Shown here in pieces: positions 26,195 through 33,752 of a stretch of DNA of 64,000 bases. The notes under the pieces are model-generated. The model did not search any database. It was given only the letters and a program-made list of their open reading frames with translations, and was not told the DNA's origin. Positions within the stretch are counted from its first letter, which is position 1, and each line of letters opens with the position of its first letter. The position numbers were made by a program, and so were the translations under genes. This DNA comes from Candidatus Fermentibacterota bacterium (GTDB lineage Bacteria; Fermentibacterota; Fermentibacteria; Fermentibacterales; Fermentibacteraceae). The DNA lies in NCBI GenBank assembly GCA_002748705.1, contig PDSZ01000049.1, positions 1 through 64,000 on the forward strand, written 5' to 3'.

Positions 26195-27255
26195 ATGATT
26201 CTCTGGCTTGCGCTTTCAATGTTCCCTGCAGATATTGAGCTTAATACGGGAATGGCTTTTTCGGCACTCTCATTCGGAAATGACCCTGCAGTTGTCATTG
26301 AGCCTGCTGTTTCTGTTCAGTCCTGAGTGGTCAGCAGTTGCCGGTATTCCCTTCTGGAGTTCATCCAATTTCTCCGCAAATGATACTCCTGCTGATTACA
26401 CAGGGTTGCAGCAGGTAAATAATCTCTCGTCCTACTCAGAGAGTTTCATCTGTTTTCATGGAGGTATAAGAAGATGCCTGGGGCCTTTGAGTGTTCAGCT
26501 TTCTGCAGGGACAATGGAAAGAAAATTCGAATATCAGTACAAGGGGATTCTGACAGTTTCAACGAATGGTCAGCTGAGAATTCATGTTTTACAGGCGACT
26601 TCAGAATAATTATTCCTGTTGGCTGCGCAGGGCATCTTAATGCAGGCGCCAGATATTTTGATTCTGAATGGTCACTGGTGGTTTCAAGCGGTATCAGTCT
26701 TGCAGAACTCACAGGAGGTTCAGAATGAGGTTCACAACCCTTCTTTGCAGCAGCGGCCTTTGACGGTTTTACTGAAGTGAACATATCCAGAATTGAATTC
26801 ACAGGTGATCCCCATGCATTTGCTCCTGAAAGGTACTTCGCATTCGGTGCGGCATCCGGTGTTGCCTTAACAGACAGACTGTGCTTCTTGGAGGGGCATA
26901 CGGTTCAGGAACTCCAGAAGCTCCCGATGAAGAGCCACCTGAATTGGTTTCCGATTTTCACAGCAGAACCTGGGAGGCAGAGCTTCTGCTGGATTATGCG
27001 GTGCTTGATGACCTGTTCTTTGCCAGAGCAGGTGCCGGCAGAGCGTGTTTTGTGAGGGACTATGCGCTTCAGGACTCAATCTCAGTGTCCCGTCTGTCAG
27101 ATGACCAGTGGGAAACAACTTTCACCATCGGAGGTGGAACCAGATTCAGAGTTGATGAGATTCCGGTTTTGGAGTATATGCAGTTCATGGTATCATGGAA
27201 GGCTTTTGGCTCTGAACATTCAGCAGTATCTGCAGGTATAGGTCTGGGGCTGTAA
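26195..27255 (+). pseudogene. Frame-broken outer-membrane beta-barrel-like gene
   Basis: A protein of ~350 residues can be read only by changing frame. It starts 'MILWLALSMFPADIELNTG', shifts near 26300 into 'WSAVAGIPFWSSSNF', shifts near 26580 to 'DFRIIIPVGCAGHLNAGARY', meets an in-frame TGA at 26726, continues 'SQPFFAAAAFDGFTEVN', and shifts near 26880 to 'LLGGAYGSGTPEAP', ending 'SAVSAGIGLGL'. The signal-like start, alternating aromatic/polar strands and aliphatic C-terminus suggest an outer-membrane barrel. Three frameshifts plus a stop imply real decay, though assembly errors cannot be excluded. It is linked to the upstream reductase gene. Confidence 0.65.
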
Positions 27256-27623
27256 GCTGCCTCCGAACACAGCAGAAGCCGGCTCTGCCATGAAAAATAG
27301 CTGAGGTTTCCAGCTGTTCTGTATTTATATGTGAAGACGGTGTTTCAACTCTGAAAAGATTTCTGACTGCAATGTCCAGTACTCGTTCCTATTCCAGAGC
27401 GTTCTGAACGGTGAATAAAAAGGCAGCAGGGGTGGGCATTGTCAGATGGATTTTGATGCCTTACACTCTCTCCGGTTGCATAATTCAGAGTGTATTCAGC
27501 AGGAATACAGATGGCATTCCGGTAATGATCGTATCCGGTATTCCTGCTGTTCCTGAGCAAAGACTGATTACAGGAAGTGTGTCAGGCCAATGTGCTGTCT
27601 GGAAAAGCAACGCCGGTATCAAT
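27256..27623. other. Intergenic stretch without a recognisable gene
   Basis: About 370 bp between the broken barrel gene and the convergent transketolase gene. I see no credible ORF, RNA or clear terminator. It could be further decayed coding sequence, but no protein pattern could be recovered. Confidence 0.5.
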
Positions 27624-29543
27624 TCAGAACCTGGCCAGTATTCTTGCTGCAACCTGCTCCGGCTGAAGGCCCTGCATGAAGAAAAGATCTTCTGCGTCAC
27701 CGCTCATGCCGTAGTGTTCAACGCCGAACATCAGAACAGGGGGAGTGCTGCCCTTTTCAGCCAAACTCAGTGCCAGAGAAGCTCCAAGCCCTGTAAGGAC
27801 ATCATGATCCTCGTAGGTTGCCACATACCTGTATTTAAACAGAGTGTCTGCTATATCTCCAGGAAGGGCATTAGGGCAGCTTACTGCCATTACAGCAGCA
27901 GAAACACCCTTGCCCTGAAGAATATCAGCGGCTTTCAGTGCCCTGCAGCACATAGGGCCGAGGGCAAGTACAGCTATGTCCTTTCCCTCTCTGAGTGTAA
28001 CCACTTCTCCAAACCTGAACCTGTAGTCGCCTCCAAATACCGGTTTTCCATCAGCGTCTGTGACAATCGGAAGCTTTGATCTTCCCATTGCAATAAAGAA
28101 GTTGCCCTGATTTGAAGCTGCGAATCGGATGGCCCTGTCGGTCTGGTTAGGGTCTGCAGGCACGATTGTTCTGCAGTTGGGAAGAGCCCTTGTAAGCCCT
28201 GTGTACTTTATGCAGTGGTGTGTTTTTCCGTCTGGCCCCACATCCAGACCGCAATGTGTTGCAACCACTTTCAGGTTGGTGTGATTTATGTCGTTGAGCC
28301 TGTGCTGATTAAAGGTTTCGTCGGCGGCAAAAACTCCGAAATCGCTCCAGAACACAGCTTTACCTGCAAGGGAAGCCCCTCCTGCCATTGAAGCTGTATG
28401 GTGTTCCATTATTCCTGTCTGAAAGAAACTCTCAGGATAAGCATTGCTGAAACCTGCGGTTTTTACGCTTCCTGCCAGGTCGCAGTCGAATACCAGAGGA
28501 AGATCATTCGGGTTTTCCCCTGCTATGTCCAGCAGGGCGTTTCCCCAGGCGCTCCGGTTGTCTCCTTTGTGTTCAGAGCCGTAGTTTCTTGGTTTACCCG
28601 GTTTCAGTGTGACGCTGCCGGCAGGGCTGTCGTGAAACATTTTTCCCCGGTCTTTCATGTACACTGCTCTTCGGGCTTTCAGTTCATCAATATCATTCAC
28701 TGCGCCCAGTTCCGAGAGCGCAGAGTTCAGCTCATCCGGTTTCAGGGCTCTGCCATGAAACTCTTCTCTGTTCTCCATGAAGGATACACCTTTGCCCATA
28801 ACGGTTCGGGCAAGAACAAGCCTGGGGGCCTTTTGTTCTTCCATGGCCAGAGCTTTGTAAAGTGACTGCAGATCGTGCCCGTCTGCTTCGACAACTTCCC
28901 ATCCTGATCCTCTGAACTCTGCCGCAAGGTCAACAGGCATGATATTCCTGGTTTCTCCTGATATCTGAAGGCCGTTCATATCCACAATGTATGTGAGATT
29001 GCTCAAACTGTACTTTGCCGCAAATCTTCTTGCTTCAGAAATCTGCCCCTTTTGGTTTTCGCCATCTCCGGATACAATCCAGATATGGTTATTGATTCCC
29101 CTTCTTCTGTCTGCAATGGCCATTCCCACCGCGGCACTCAACCCCTGACCCAGGTTTCCAGTGGTGAGTTCTATACCGGGAAGATGCCTTTCAATGTGTC
29201 CTTCGAAGTCGCTGCCGGCAAGCCTGAACCCTGCAACAGCGTCCATAGGATCAAAAAAACCAAGCTCTCCCAGGGTCATGTACACTCCCGGGGAAGTGTG
29301 ACCATGACTCACAACTATTCTGTCCCTGCCTTCCATCTCAGGATTGGCAGGATCGACCTTTGCCTGGCTCCAAAGCAGAGAGAATATCTCAATGCTGCTC
29401 ATGGAACCGCCAGGGTGACCGCTTCCTGCAAGGGAGGTCATTTTCAGAATGTTTATTCTTGCCCTGCGGCAAAGAGCCTTCAGCTGATTCTCAGTTTCAG
29501 CTGGAAGGGATTGTGCCCTGAAACCTGTTCTTTCAATGCTCAA
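27624..29543 (-). CDS. tkt: Transketolase
   Basis: A 639-residue full-length transketolase of the pentose phosphate pathway, moving two-carbon units between sugar phosphates with thiamine diphosphate. The ThDP motif begins 'GDGENQKGQISEA' and ends near 'DMNGLQ'. The N-terminal 'SGHPGGSMSS' and 'GNLGQGLSAAVGMA' and the C-terminal 'GPDGKTHHCIKYTG' are family marks. The start is TTG at 29543 with GGGGAA just upstream, two bases after the ftcD stop, so the two genes are coupled. The pairing with histidine degradation is unusual. Confidence 0.93.
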   Translation of the reverse strand: MSIERTGFRAQSLPAETENQLKALCRRARINILKMTSLAGSGHPGGSMSSIEIFSLLWSQAKVDPANPEMEGRDRIVVSHGHTSPGVYMTLGELGFFDPMDAVAGFRLAGSDFEGHIERHLPGIELTTGNLGQGLSAAVGMAIADRRRGINNHIWIVSGDGENQKGQISEARRFAAKYSLSNLTYIVDMNGLQISGETRNIMPVDLAAEFRGSGWEVVEADGHDLQSLYKALAMEEQKAPRLVLARTVMGKGVSFMENREEFHGRALKPDELNSALSELGAVNDIDELKARRAVYMKDRGKMFHDSPAGSVTLKPGKPRNYGSEHKGDNRSAWGNALLDIAGENPNDLPLVFDCDLAGSVKTAGFSNAYPESFFQTGIMEHHTASMAGGASLAGKAVFWSDFGVFAADETFNQHRLNDINHTNLKVVATHCGLDVGPDGKTHHCIKYTGLTRALPNCRTIVPADPNQTDRAIRFAASNQGNFFIAMGRSKLPIVTDADGKPVFGGDYRFRFGEVVTLREGKDIAVLALGPMCCRALKAADILQGKGVSAAVMAVSCPNALPGDIADTLFKYRYVATYEDHDVLTGLGASLALSLAEKGSTPPVLMFGVEHYGMSGDAEDLFFMQGLQPEQVAARILARF

Positions 29544-29545
29544 GT

Positions 29546-31246
29546 CTATTCCCCGTTCTCAAGCTTTGAGATTACTCTTGCCTTCACATTGTCTGCTATG
29601 CTTTCAGTTTTTGCAAGCAGTTCAGCGGCCTTTTTCATAGTTTCGTTTCTGTAGCCTTCGTCTTCTATCTCAGGAAGGTTTATCAGAACATTGTAGTATG
29701 CTCCTGTTGCGCAGGCTCTGGCAGCTGCAGCTGCAACACCTGCGTCTGAGAGGCTGGACTGCATTCCCCTCTCAACCAGAGCAAGGCCCATTTCAGCTAT
29801 TGCAGGAGACTTTTCCAGAACGCTCAGAGGTACTTCAACTGCGTTCTTAATGGCATCCTGAACATCTCCACCGCTTCTGGCAGTGTCCATCCACATGTTG
29901 AATGCCCTTGTATCCTCATCGATGGCATTTATCAGGAATTCCTTTATTTCCTGCGCAGCAGGGGCCAGCTCAAGCATTTCGTTCCAGCTTGACCGGAACT
30001 TTCTGTTCTTTACAGTAAGGTTTGCAACCATACTGTTCAGACCTGCTCCCACTGCTCCCATAAGCGCAGCTGCACTTCCGCCGCCTGGGGCAGGGCTGTC
30101 TATTGAAAGCTCGTCGCAGAAATCTCTGCATGTCATGCCTGAAAGGTTAACCGATTTGTCGGCTATCATGTACTCTATGATTTTCTTATCAGGATCAAAC
30201 TCAGCCACATCGCTCAGCCCCATTGATCTTATTGCAAGGTTGACCAGTTCCCTTTCAGGGGCGCCTGTGGTCTTTGCCTGTTTTCCTGTGTTCAGAAGAG
30301 CCCTGTTCTGTCTTTCAAGATAGTATCTGCCTGCATCAAGCATTGCGCTCAGAGGCAGCAGGCCGACAACTTCGCTTCCAGTCACTGCCAGTCCCAGTTT
30401 TTCCGCTTCTTCTTTGGTTACTTCGTATCCCATATGAAGGGGAGTAACTGAGATGTCAGTAAGGTTCATGGTAACCTGGGCTCTGTCGTATTCCTCAATA
30501 AACCAGCCTGTTGCCTTGCAGTTCTTCAGACGGCCTTCCTGTTTTATTTTGTTGCCCTGTTCATCCCTTGCGAATTTCCATTCCGGAGTTCTGAGAGTTC
30601 TGCCTGTATCCCTGATGTTCAGGGCTATTTCCTTTGCCATGCCTGTATCACGGGTATTCAGGTTTACATTGTATGCAATAAGAAAGTTTCTGGCGCCTAT
30701 GGTACAGACACCTGTCTTCTTTACCCTTTCATTCCACTGGCCAGGGCCGAAATCAGGTTCCCATTCCGGTTTTCCCAGTTTATCAGGAAGGGCTTCGTAC
30801 TCTCCTTCTCTGATATTAGGCAGTTTTTTCCACTCAGGTTTGGAAGCTGCATATTCATAGAGGTATACAGGTATTCCCAGTTCCTCTCCTACCCTTTTGC
30901 CCAGCCTTCTCGCAAGTTCTGCACACTCCTCCATGGTAATGCCGCTCACAGGAACGAAGGGGCAGACATCTGTTGCTCCATGCCTGGGGTGGGCACCGTG
31001 CTGAACACTCATGTCAATCAGTTCACCTGCGCTCTTAATCACATTGAAAGCAGATTCCAGAACTGCTTCAGGCTCACCGGCAATGGTGATGACCGTTCTG
31101 TTTGTTGCAGCTCCAGGGTCCACATCCAGAACCGAGGCTCCGCTGATTGACGAAGCGGCGTTTACCACAGCATCGATTACTTTTGTATTCCTGCCTTCAG
31201 AAATGTTCGGTACACATTCAACTATGCGCTTAGCCATTTTTCTCAT
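29546..31246 (-). CDS. ftcD: Bifunctional glutamate formimidoyltransferase / formimidoyl-THF cyclodeaminase
   Basis: A 566-residue fusion. Residues ~1-320 are the formiminotransferase ('IVECVPNISEGRN', 'DPGAATNRTV', 'HGAHPRHGATDVCPF', the last with its active-site His). Residues ~360-566 are the cyclodeaminase ('DSPAPGGGSAAALMGAVGAG'). It turns formiminoglutamate and tetrahydrofolate into methenyl-THF, glutamate and ammonia, the last part of one histidine degradation route, and so complements hutH. AGAGG lies close to the ATG at 31246; Met4 is an alternative start. It leads a two-gene operon with tkt. Confidence 0.95.
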   Translation of the reverse strand: MRKMAKRIVECVPNISEGRNTKVIDAVVNAASSISGASVLDVDPGAATNRTVITIAGEPEAVLESAFNVIKSAGELIDMSVQHGAHPRHGATDVCPFVPVSGITMEECAELARRLGKRVGEELGIPVYLYEYAASKPEWKKLPNIREGEYEALPDKLGKPEWEPDFGPGQWNERVKKTGVCTIGARNFLIAYNVNLNTRDTGMAKEIALNIRDTGRTLRTPEWKFARDEQGNKIKQEGRLKNCKATGWFIEEYDRAQVTMNLTDISVTPLHMGYEVTKEEAEKLGLAVTGSEVVGLLPLSAMLDAGRYYLERQNRALLNTGKQAKTTGAPERELVNLAIRSMGLSDVAEFDPDKKIIEYMIADKSVNLSGMTCRDFCDELSIDSPAPGGGSAAALMGAVGAGLNSMVANLTVKNRKFRSSWNEMLELAPAAQEIKEFLINAIDEDTRAFNMWMDTARSGGDVQDAIKNAVEVPLSVLEKSPAIAEMGLALVERGMQSSLSDAGVAAAAARACATGAYYNVLINLPEIEDEGYRNETMKKAAELLAKTESIADNVKARVISKLENGE

Positions 31247-31296
31247 GTCCTCTTTTCAAGGGATAATGCCAGTGTCCACCGGCATTCCGATTCTTG

Positions 31297-31302
31297 TATA
31301 AT
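31297..31302 (+). promoter_or_regulatory. Consensus -10 box upstream of the GH84 gene
   Basis: A perfect TATAAT lies 46 bp before the GTG start, in the 102-bp divergent region. No good -35 is visible at 16-18 bp spacing, so this promoter is only partly supported. Confidence 0.4.
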
Positions 31303-31348
31303 GGAGAAACCGCAGTACTTTGCGTAACATAATACGGTTGGAGGTTCA

Positions 31349-32497
31349 GTGTACCTGGGAATAGTGGAAGGCTTTTACGGGAAACCGTTTACACATCGTC
31401 AGCGACTGATGCTTATTGAGGAACTCTCAGAGCTTGAAGGCGCGTCTTACTTTTATGCCCCCAAGAATGACCCGTGGCACAGGCTGCTGTGGCGGGAGGA
31501 ATATCCTTCTGACAGGTGGAACGAACTTAGAAACTGCATGGGTGGGGCCACATCATTCTTCTTTTCCATAAGTCCCTGGATGTTCAGAGACAGGGAATGG
31601 AGAACAGCCAGGGAAAAACTCCTTCGAGCAGAGGACGCAGGAGCTTCAGGGCTGGGTATTCTCTTTGATGATGTTCCTGAAGAATCCGGTTCTGAGCTGG
31701 CTGCCAGGCAGTTGAGTTTTGCTGAAAAGGCCCTGAAAGACACTGCTCTGCCTGTTATCCTCTGTCCTTCGGTATACTGCGGAGAGTTCATGGAGAGGTT
31801 CAACGGTGCCTGTGGGTATCTTGAAGCATGGCGAAAGCTGATTCCTGAGAAATGGACTTCATTCTGGACAGGGCCTGAGGTAGTTTCCAGGGAATTATCA
31901 GATATGGAGAAGGCTTCTGAGCTTCTCGGTGGCAGACCTGCTGTATGGGATAATCTTACAGCCACCGACTACGCCCTTCGGCGGATTTTTCTGCCTGGTC
32001 TTTCAGAGAGATTTCCTGAAGGATATTCCTGGTTTTTGAACCCTTCAGAAATTTTTCCTGCCGCACTTTACTGTGTGATGGAACTGAAAGCAGCTTCAGG
32101 TCTTCCAAGGCAGTGGCCTGAGGCTCTGGGAGAACAGAGCAGAGGCTGGGAACTTATGCAGGAGTTCCACTGCACTCCCTGGAAAGCTGGGGATACAGGA
32201 GAAGAGATAATAGCCAGGATTTCTGAGGCTCTTGACGGGCGGAATGCAGCTGAAGCACTTCAGTGGCTTGATGGAGCAGCAGAGGACATGAAAAAGTTCA
32301 TAGAGGGTCTGCCGGTAATAGAAGGGGGCTGGGGGTTGATGCCTGTTGCCCGTGATCTTTACAGGACAATGTCTATTCTGGCAAGATCCCTTCAGTCTGA
32401 TGCTCCCGGGAAGACTCTGAATTATCTTATGCGGGAACGGCTGCCATACGAGAATCCGCTGACAGAGCTGGCGGCAGGGAAGTGTTTAGGAGGATGA
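31349..32497 (+). CDS. GH84-family beta-N-acetylglucosaminidase (O-GlcNAcase/hyaluronidase-like)
   Basis: A 382-residue protein matching the GH84 catalytic barrel from its first residues: 'GIVEGFYGKPFTHRQR', 'YFYAPKNDPWHR', the catalytic Asp107-Asp108 pair in 'ILFDDVPEE', 'WTGPEVVSRELS' and 'VWDNLTATDY'. The Asp pair supports substrate-assisted removal of N-acetylglucosamine. There is no signal peptide, so the enzyme appears cytoplasmic, and it lacks the accessory domains of secreted hyaluronidases. Likely substrates are intracellular GlcNAc conjugates or recycled glycans (inference). The start is GTG with GGAGG at good spacing. The ThyX-like gene follows after one base. Confidence 0.88.
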   Translation: MYLGIVEGFYGKPFTHRQRLMLIEELSELEGASYFYAPKNDPWHRLLWREEYPSDRWNELRNCMGGATSFFFSISPWMFRDREWRTAREKLLRAEDAGASGLGILFDDVPEESGSELAARQLSFAEKALKDTALPVILCPSVYCGEFMERFNGACGYLEAWRKLIPEKWTSFWTGPEVVSRELSDMEKASELLGGRPAVWDNLTATDYALRRIFLPGLSERFPEGYSWFLNPSEIFPAALYCVMELKAASGLPRQWPEALGEQSRGWELMQEFHCTPWKAGDTGEEIIARISEALDGRNAAEALQWLDGAAEDMKKFIEGLPVIEGGWGLMPVARDLYRTMSILARSLQSDAPGKTLNYLMRERLPYENPLTELAAGKCLGG

Positions 32498-32498
32498 A

Positions 32499-33752
32499 TT
32501 GAGAGTAATTCTCGCCGGATACAACACCGATGTGGAAAACAGTTCCGCCACACCTGAGACTATTTCTGCGGCGTACGCAAGAATAAGCAGGGATCCTGCG
32601 CCAGTAGATCAGCTGAGGAGAACAGCTGCTGCTGAGGTGAAGAGCGCAAGGAAATCAAACAGAACAATAGTTTTCAAGTACGGCCACGGGTCCATAGCAG
32701 AGCACGCAGTGTTCAATTTTGATATTCTTGGAATATCGAGACTGGCTGTGGAGGCTCTTCAGAGTTTCCGTCTCACCAGTTTCACAGAAAAATCCCAGAG
32801 ATACATAAGAATCGGGGAAGACTGGCATCTTCCTGAAGGCTTTACCGCCAGGGAAGAGGGTATGGTAAACAGACTCTTTCAGGCATACGGTGAAATACTG
32901 GAAAAGCTGGACGGAATGGGAATATCCAGAACAGGCTCAAGGGAGGATGCAAGATACATACTTCCTCTTGCTACCACTTCGCAGATGGGTATGACAGTGA
33001 ATGCCAGGGAGCTTGAGCACATGATTCGAAGGCTTTCCGCTCATCCACTGAAAGAGGTAAGGGATCTTGGTAAAGCTCTTTACAGGGCAGTCATGCCGGT
33101 TGCGCCTTCTCTGATGATTTTCACTGAACCTTCTGAAATGGACAGAATAGCCCACATGCAGCCTACAGCTGTTCAGCAGGTGGAAGATGTGGTTTTGCTT
33201 GAATGTGATGACGACTCAAGGGTAAGCAGCTGGCTCAGGGGAATCAGCGGCGCATCTGATTTTCAGAGTGTTTATTCAGGACTTGGAGTTCATGACGCAC
33301 TGCCAAGATGCTGGGAGCTTTTCAGAGCAGACTTCAGAGTTAACATATCCGCGACTGCATATGCCCAGCTCAAGCGGCACAGGATGAGTACACAGCTTGT
33401 TACAGGCTATGAGCCTTCTCTGGGAATTACTGTTCCTCCGGTGATTACTGAAGCTGGGCTTGAGGAAATGTTCAGGAAAACTGCAGATATGTCAGCTGAT
33501 CTGGCTTCTGAACTAGGACTGAACGGTGACTATCTTCTCACCAACGCCCACAGAAGGCAGGTCCGAATCTGCATAAACGGCAGGGAACTGAACCATTTCA
33601 GCAGACTCAGGGAAGATGAGCATGCCCAGTGGGACATCAGAAAAATAGCCTGCAGAATGACTGAACTGGTAAGGGAAAAGGCCCCTGAAACCACAAGAAT
33701 GACCTGCGGAAAATCCCAATGGGAAGAGCTTACTGGAAGGTCTGCCGAATAA
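32499..33752 (+). CDS. Double-domain ThyX-like (flavin-dependent thymidylate synthase family) protein
   Basis: A 417-residue protein with two ThyX-like modules, about twice the usual ~220-250. The first (residues ~1-210) has 'SFRLTSFTEKSQRYIR' where ThyX has RHRxxSxNExSxRY, and 'MTVNARELEHMIRRLSAHPLKEVRDL'-like FAD-contact spacing. The second (~270-417) has 'QLKRHRMSTQLVTGYEPSLG' and 'NGRELNHFSRLREDEHAQWDIRKIA', closer to canonical ThyX. Neither half has a perfect signature, so activity is uncertain; it could be a functional pseudodimer or a ThyX relative with another role. The start is TTG with an AGGAGG ribosome site. Its 3' end overlaps the convergent FG-GAP gene by 23 bases. Confidence 0.8.
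   Translation: MRVILAGYNTDVENSSATPETISAAYARISRDPAPVDQLRRTAAAEVKSARKSNRTIVFKYGHGSIAEHAVFNFDILGISRLAVEALQSFRLTSFTEKSQRYIRIGEDWHLPEGFTAREEGMVNRLFQAYGEILEKLDGMGISRTGSREDARYILPLATTSQMGMTVNARELEHMIRRLSAHPLKEVRDLGKALYRAVMPVAPSLMIFTEPSEMDRIAHMQPTAVQQVEDVVLLECDDDSRVSSWLRGISGASDFQSVYSGLGVHDALPRCWELFRADFRVNISATAYAQLKRHRMSTQLVTGYEPSLGITVPPVITEAGLEEMFRKTADMSADLASELGLNGDYLLTNAHRRQVRICINGRELNHFSRLREDEHAQWDIRKIACRMTELVREKAPETTRMTCGKSQWEELTGRSAE

Noticed and set aside
26726..26728. In-frame TGA in the broken barrel gene as a selenocysteine codon
   Set aside because: The gene also has three frameshifts, no SECIS-like hairpin was seen after the TGA, and barrels are not selenoproteins.
27411..28079. 222-codon plus-strand ORF overlapping the end of transketolase
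   Set aside because: Most of it is antisense to conserved transketolase sequence; the non-overlapping part shows no ribosome site or protein pattern.
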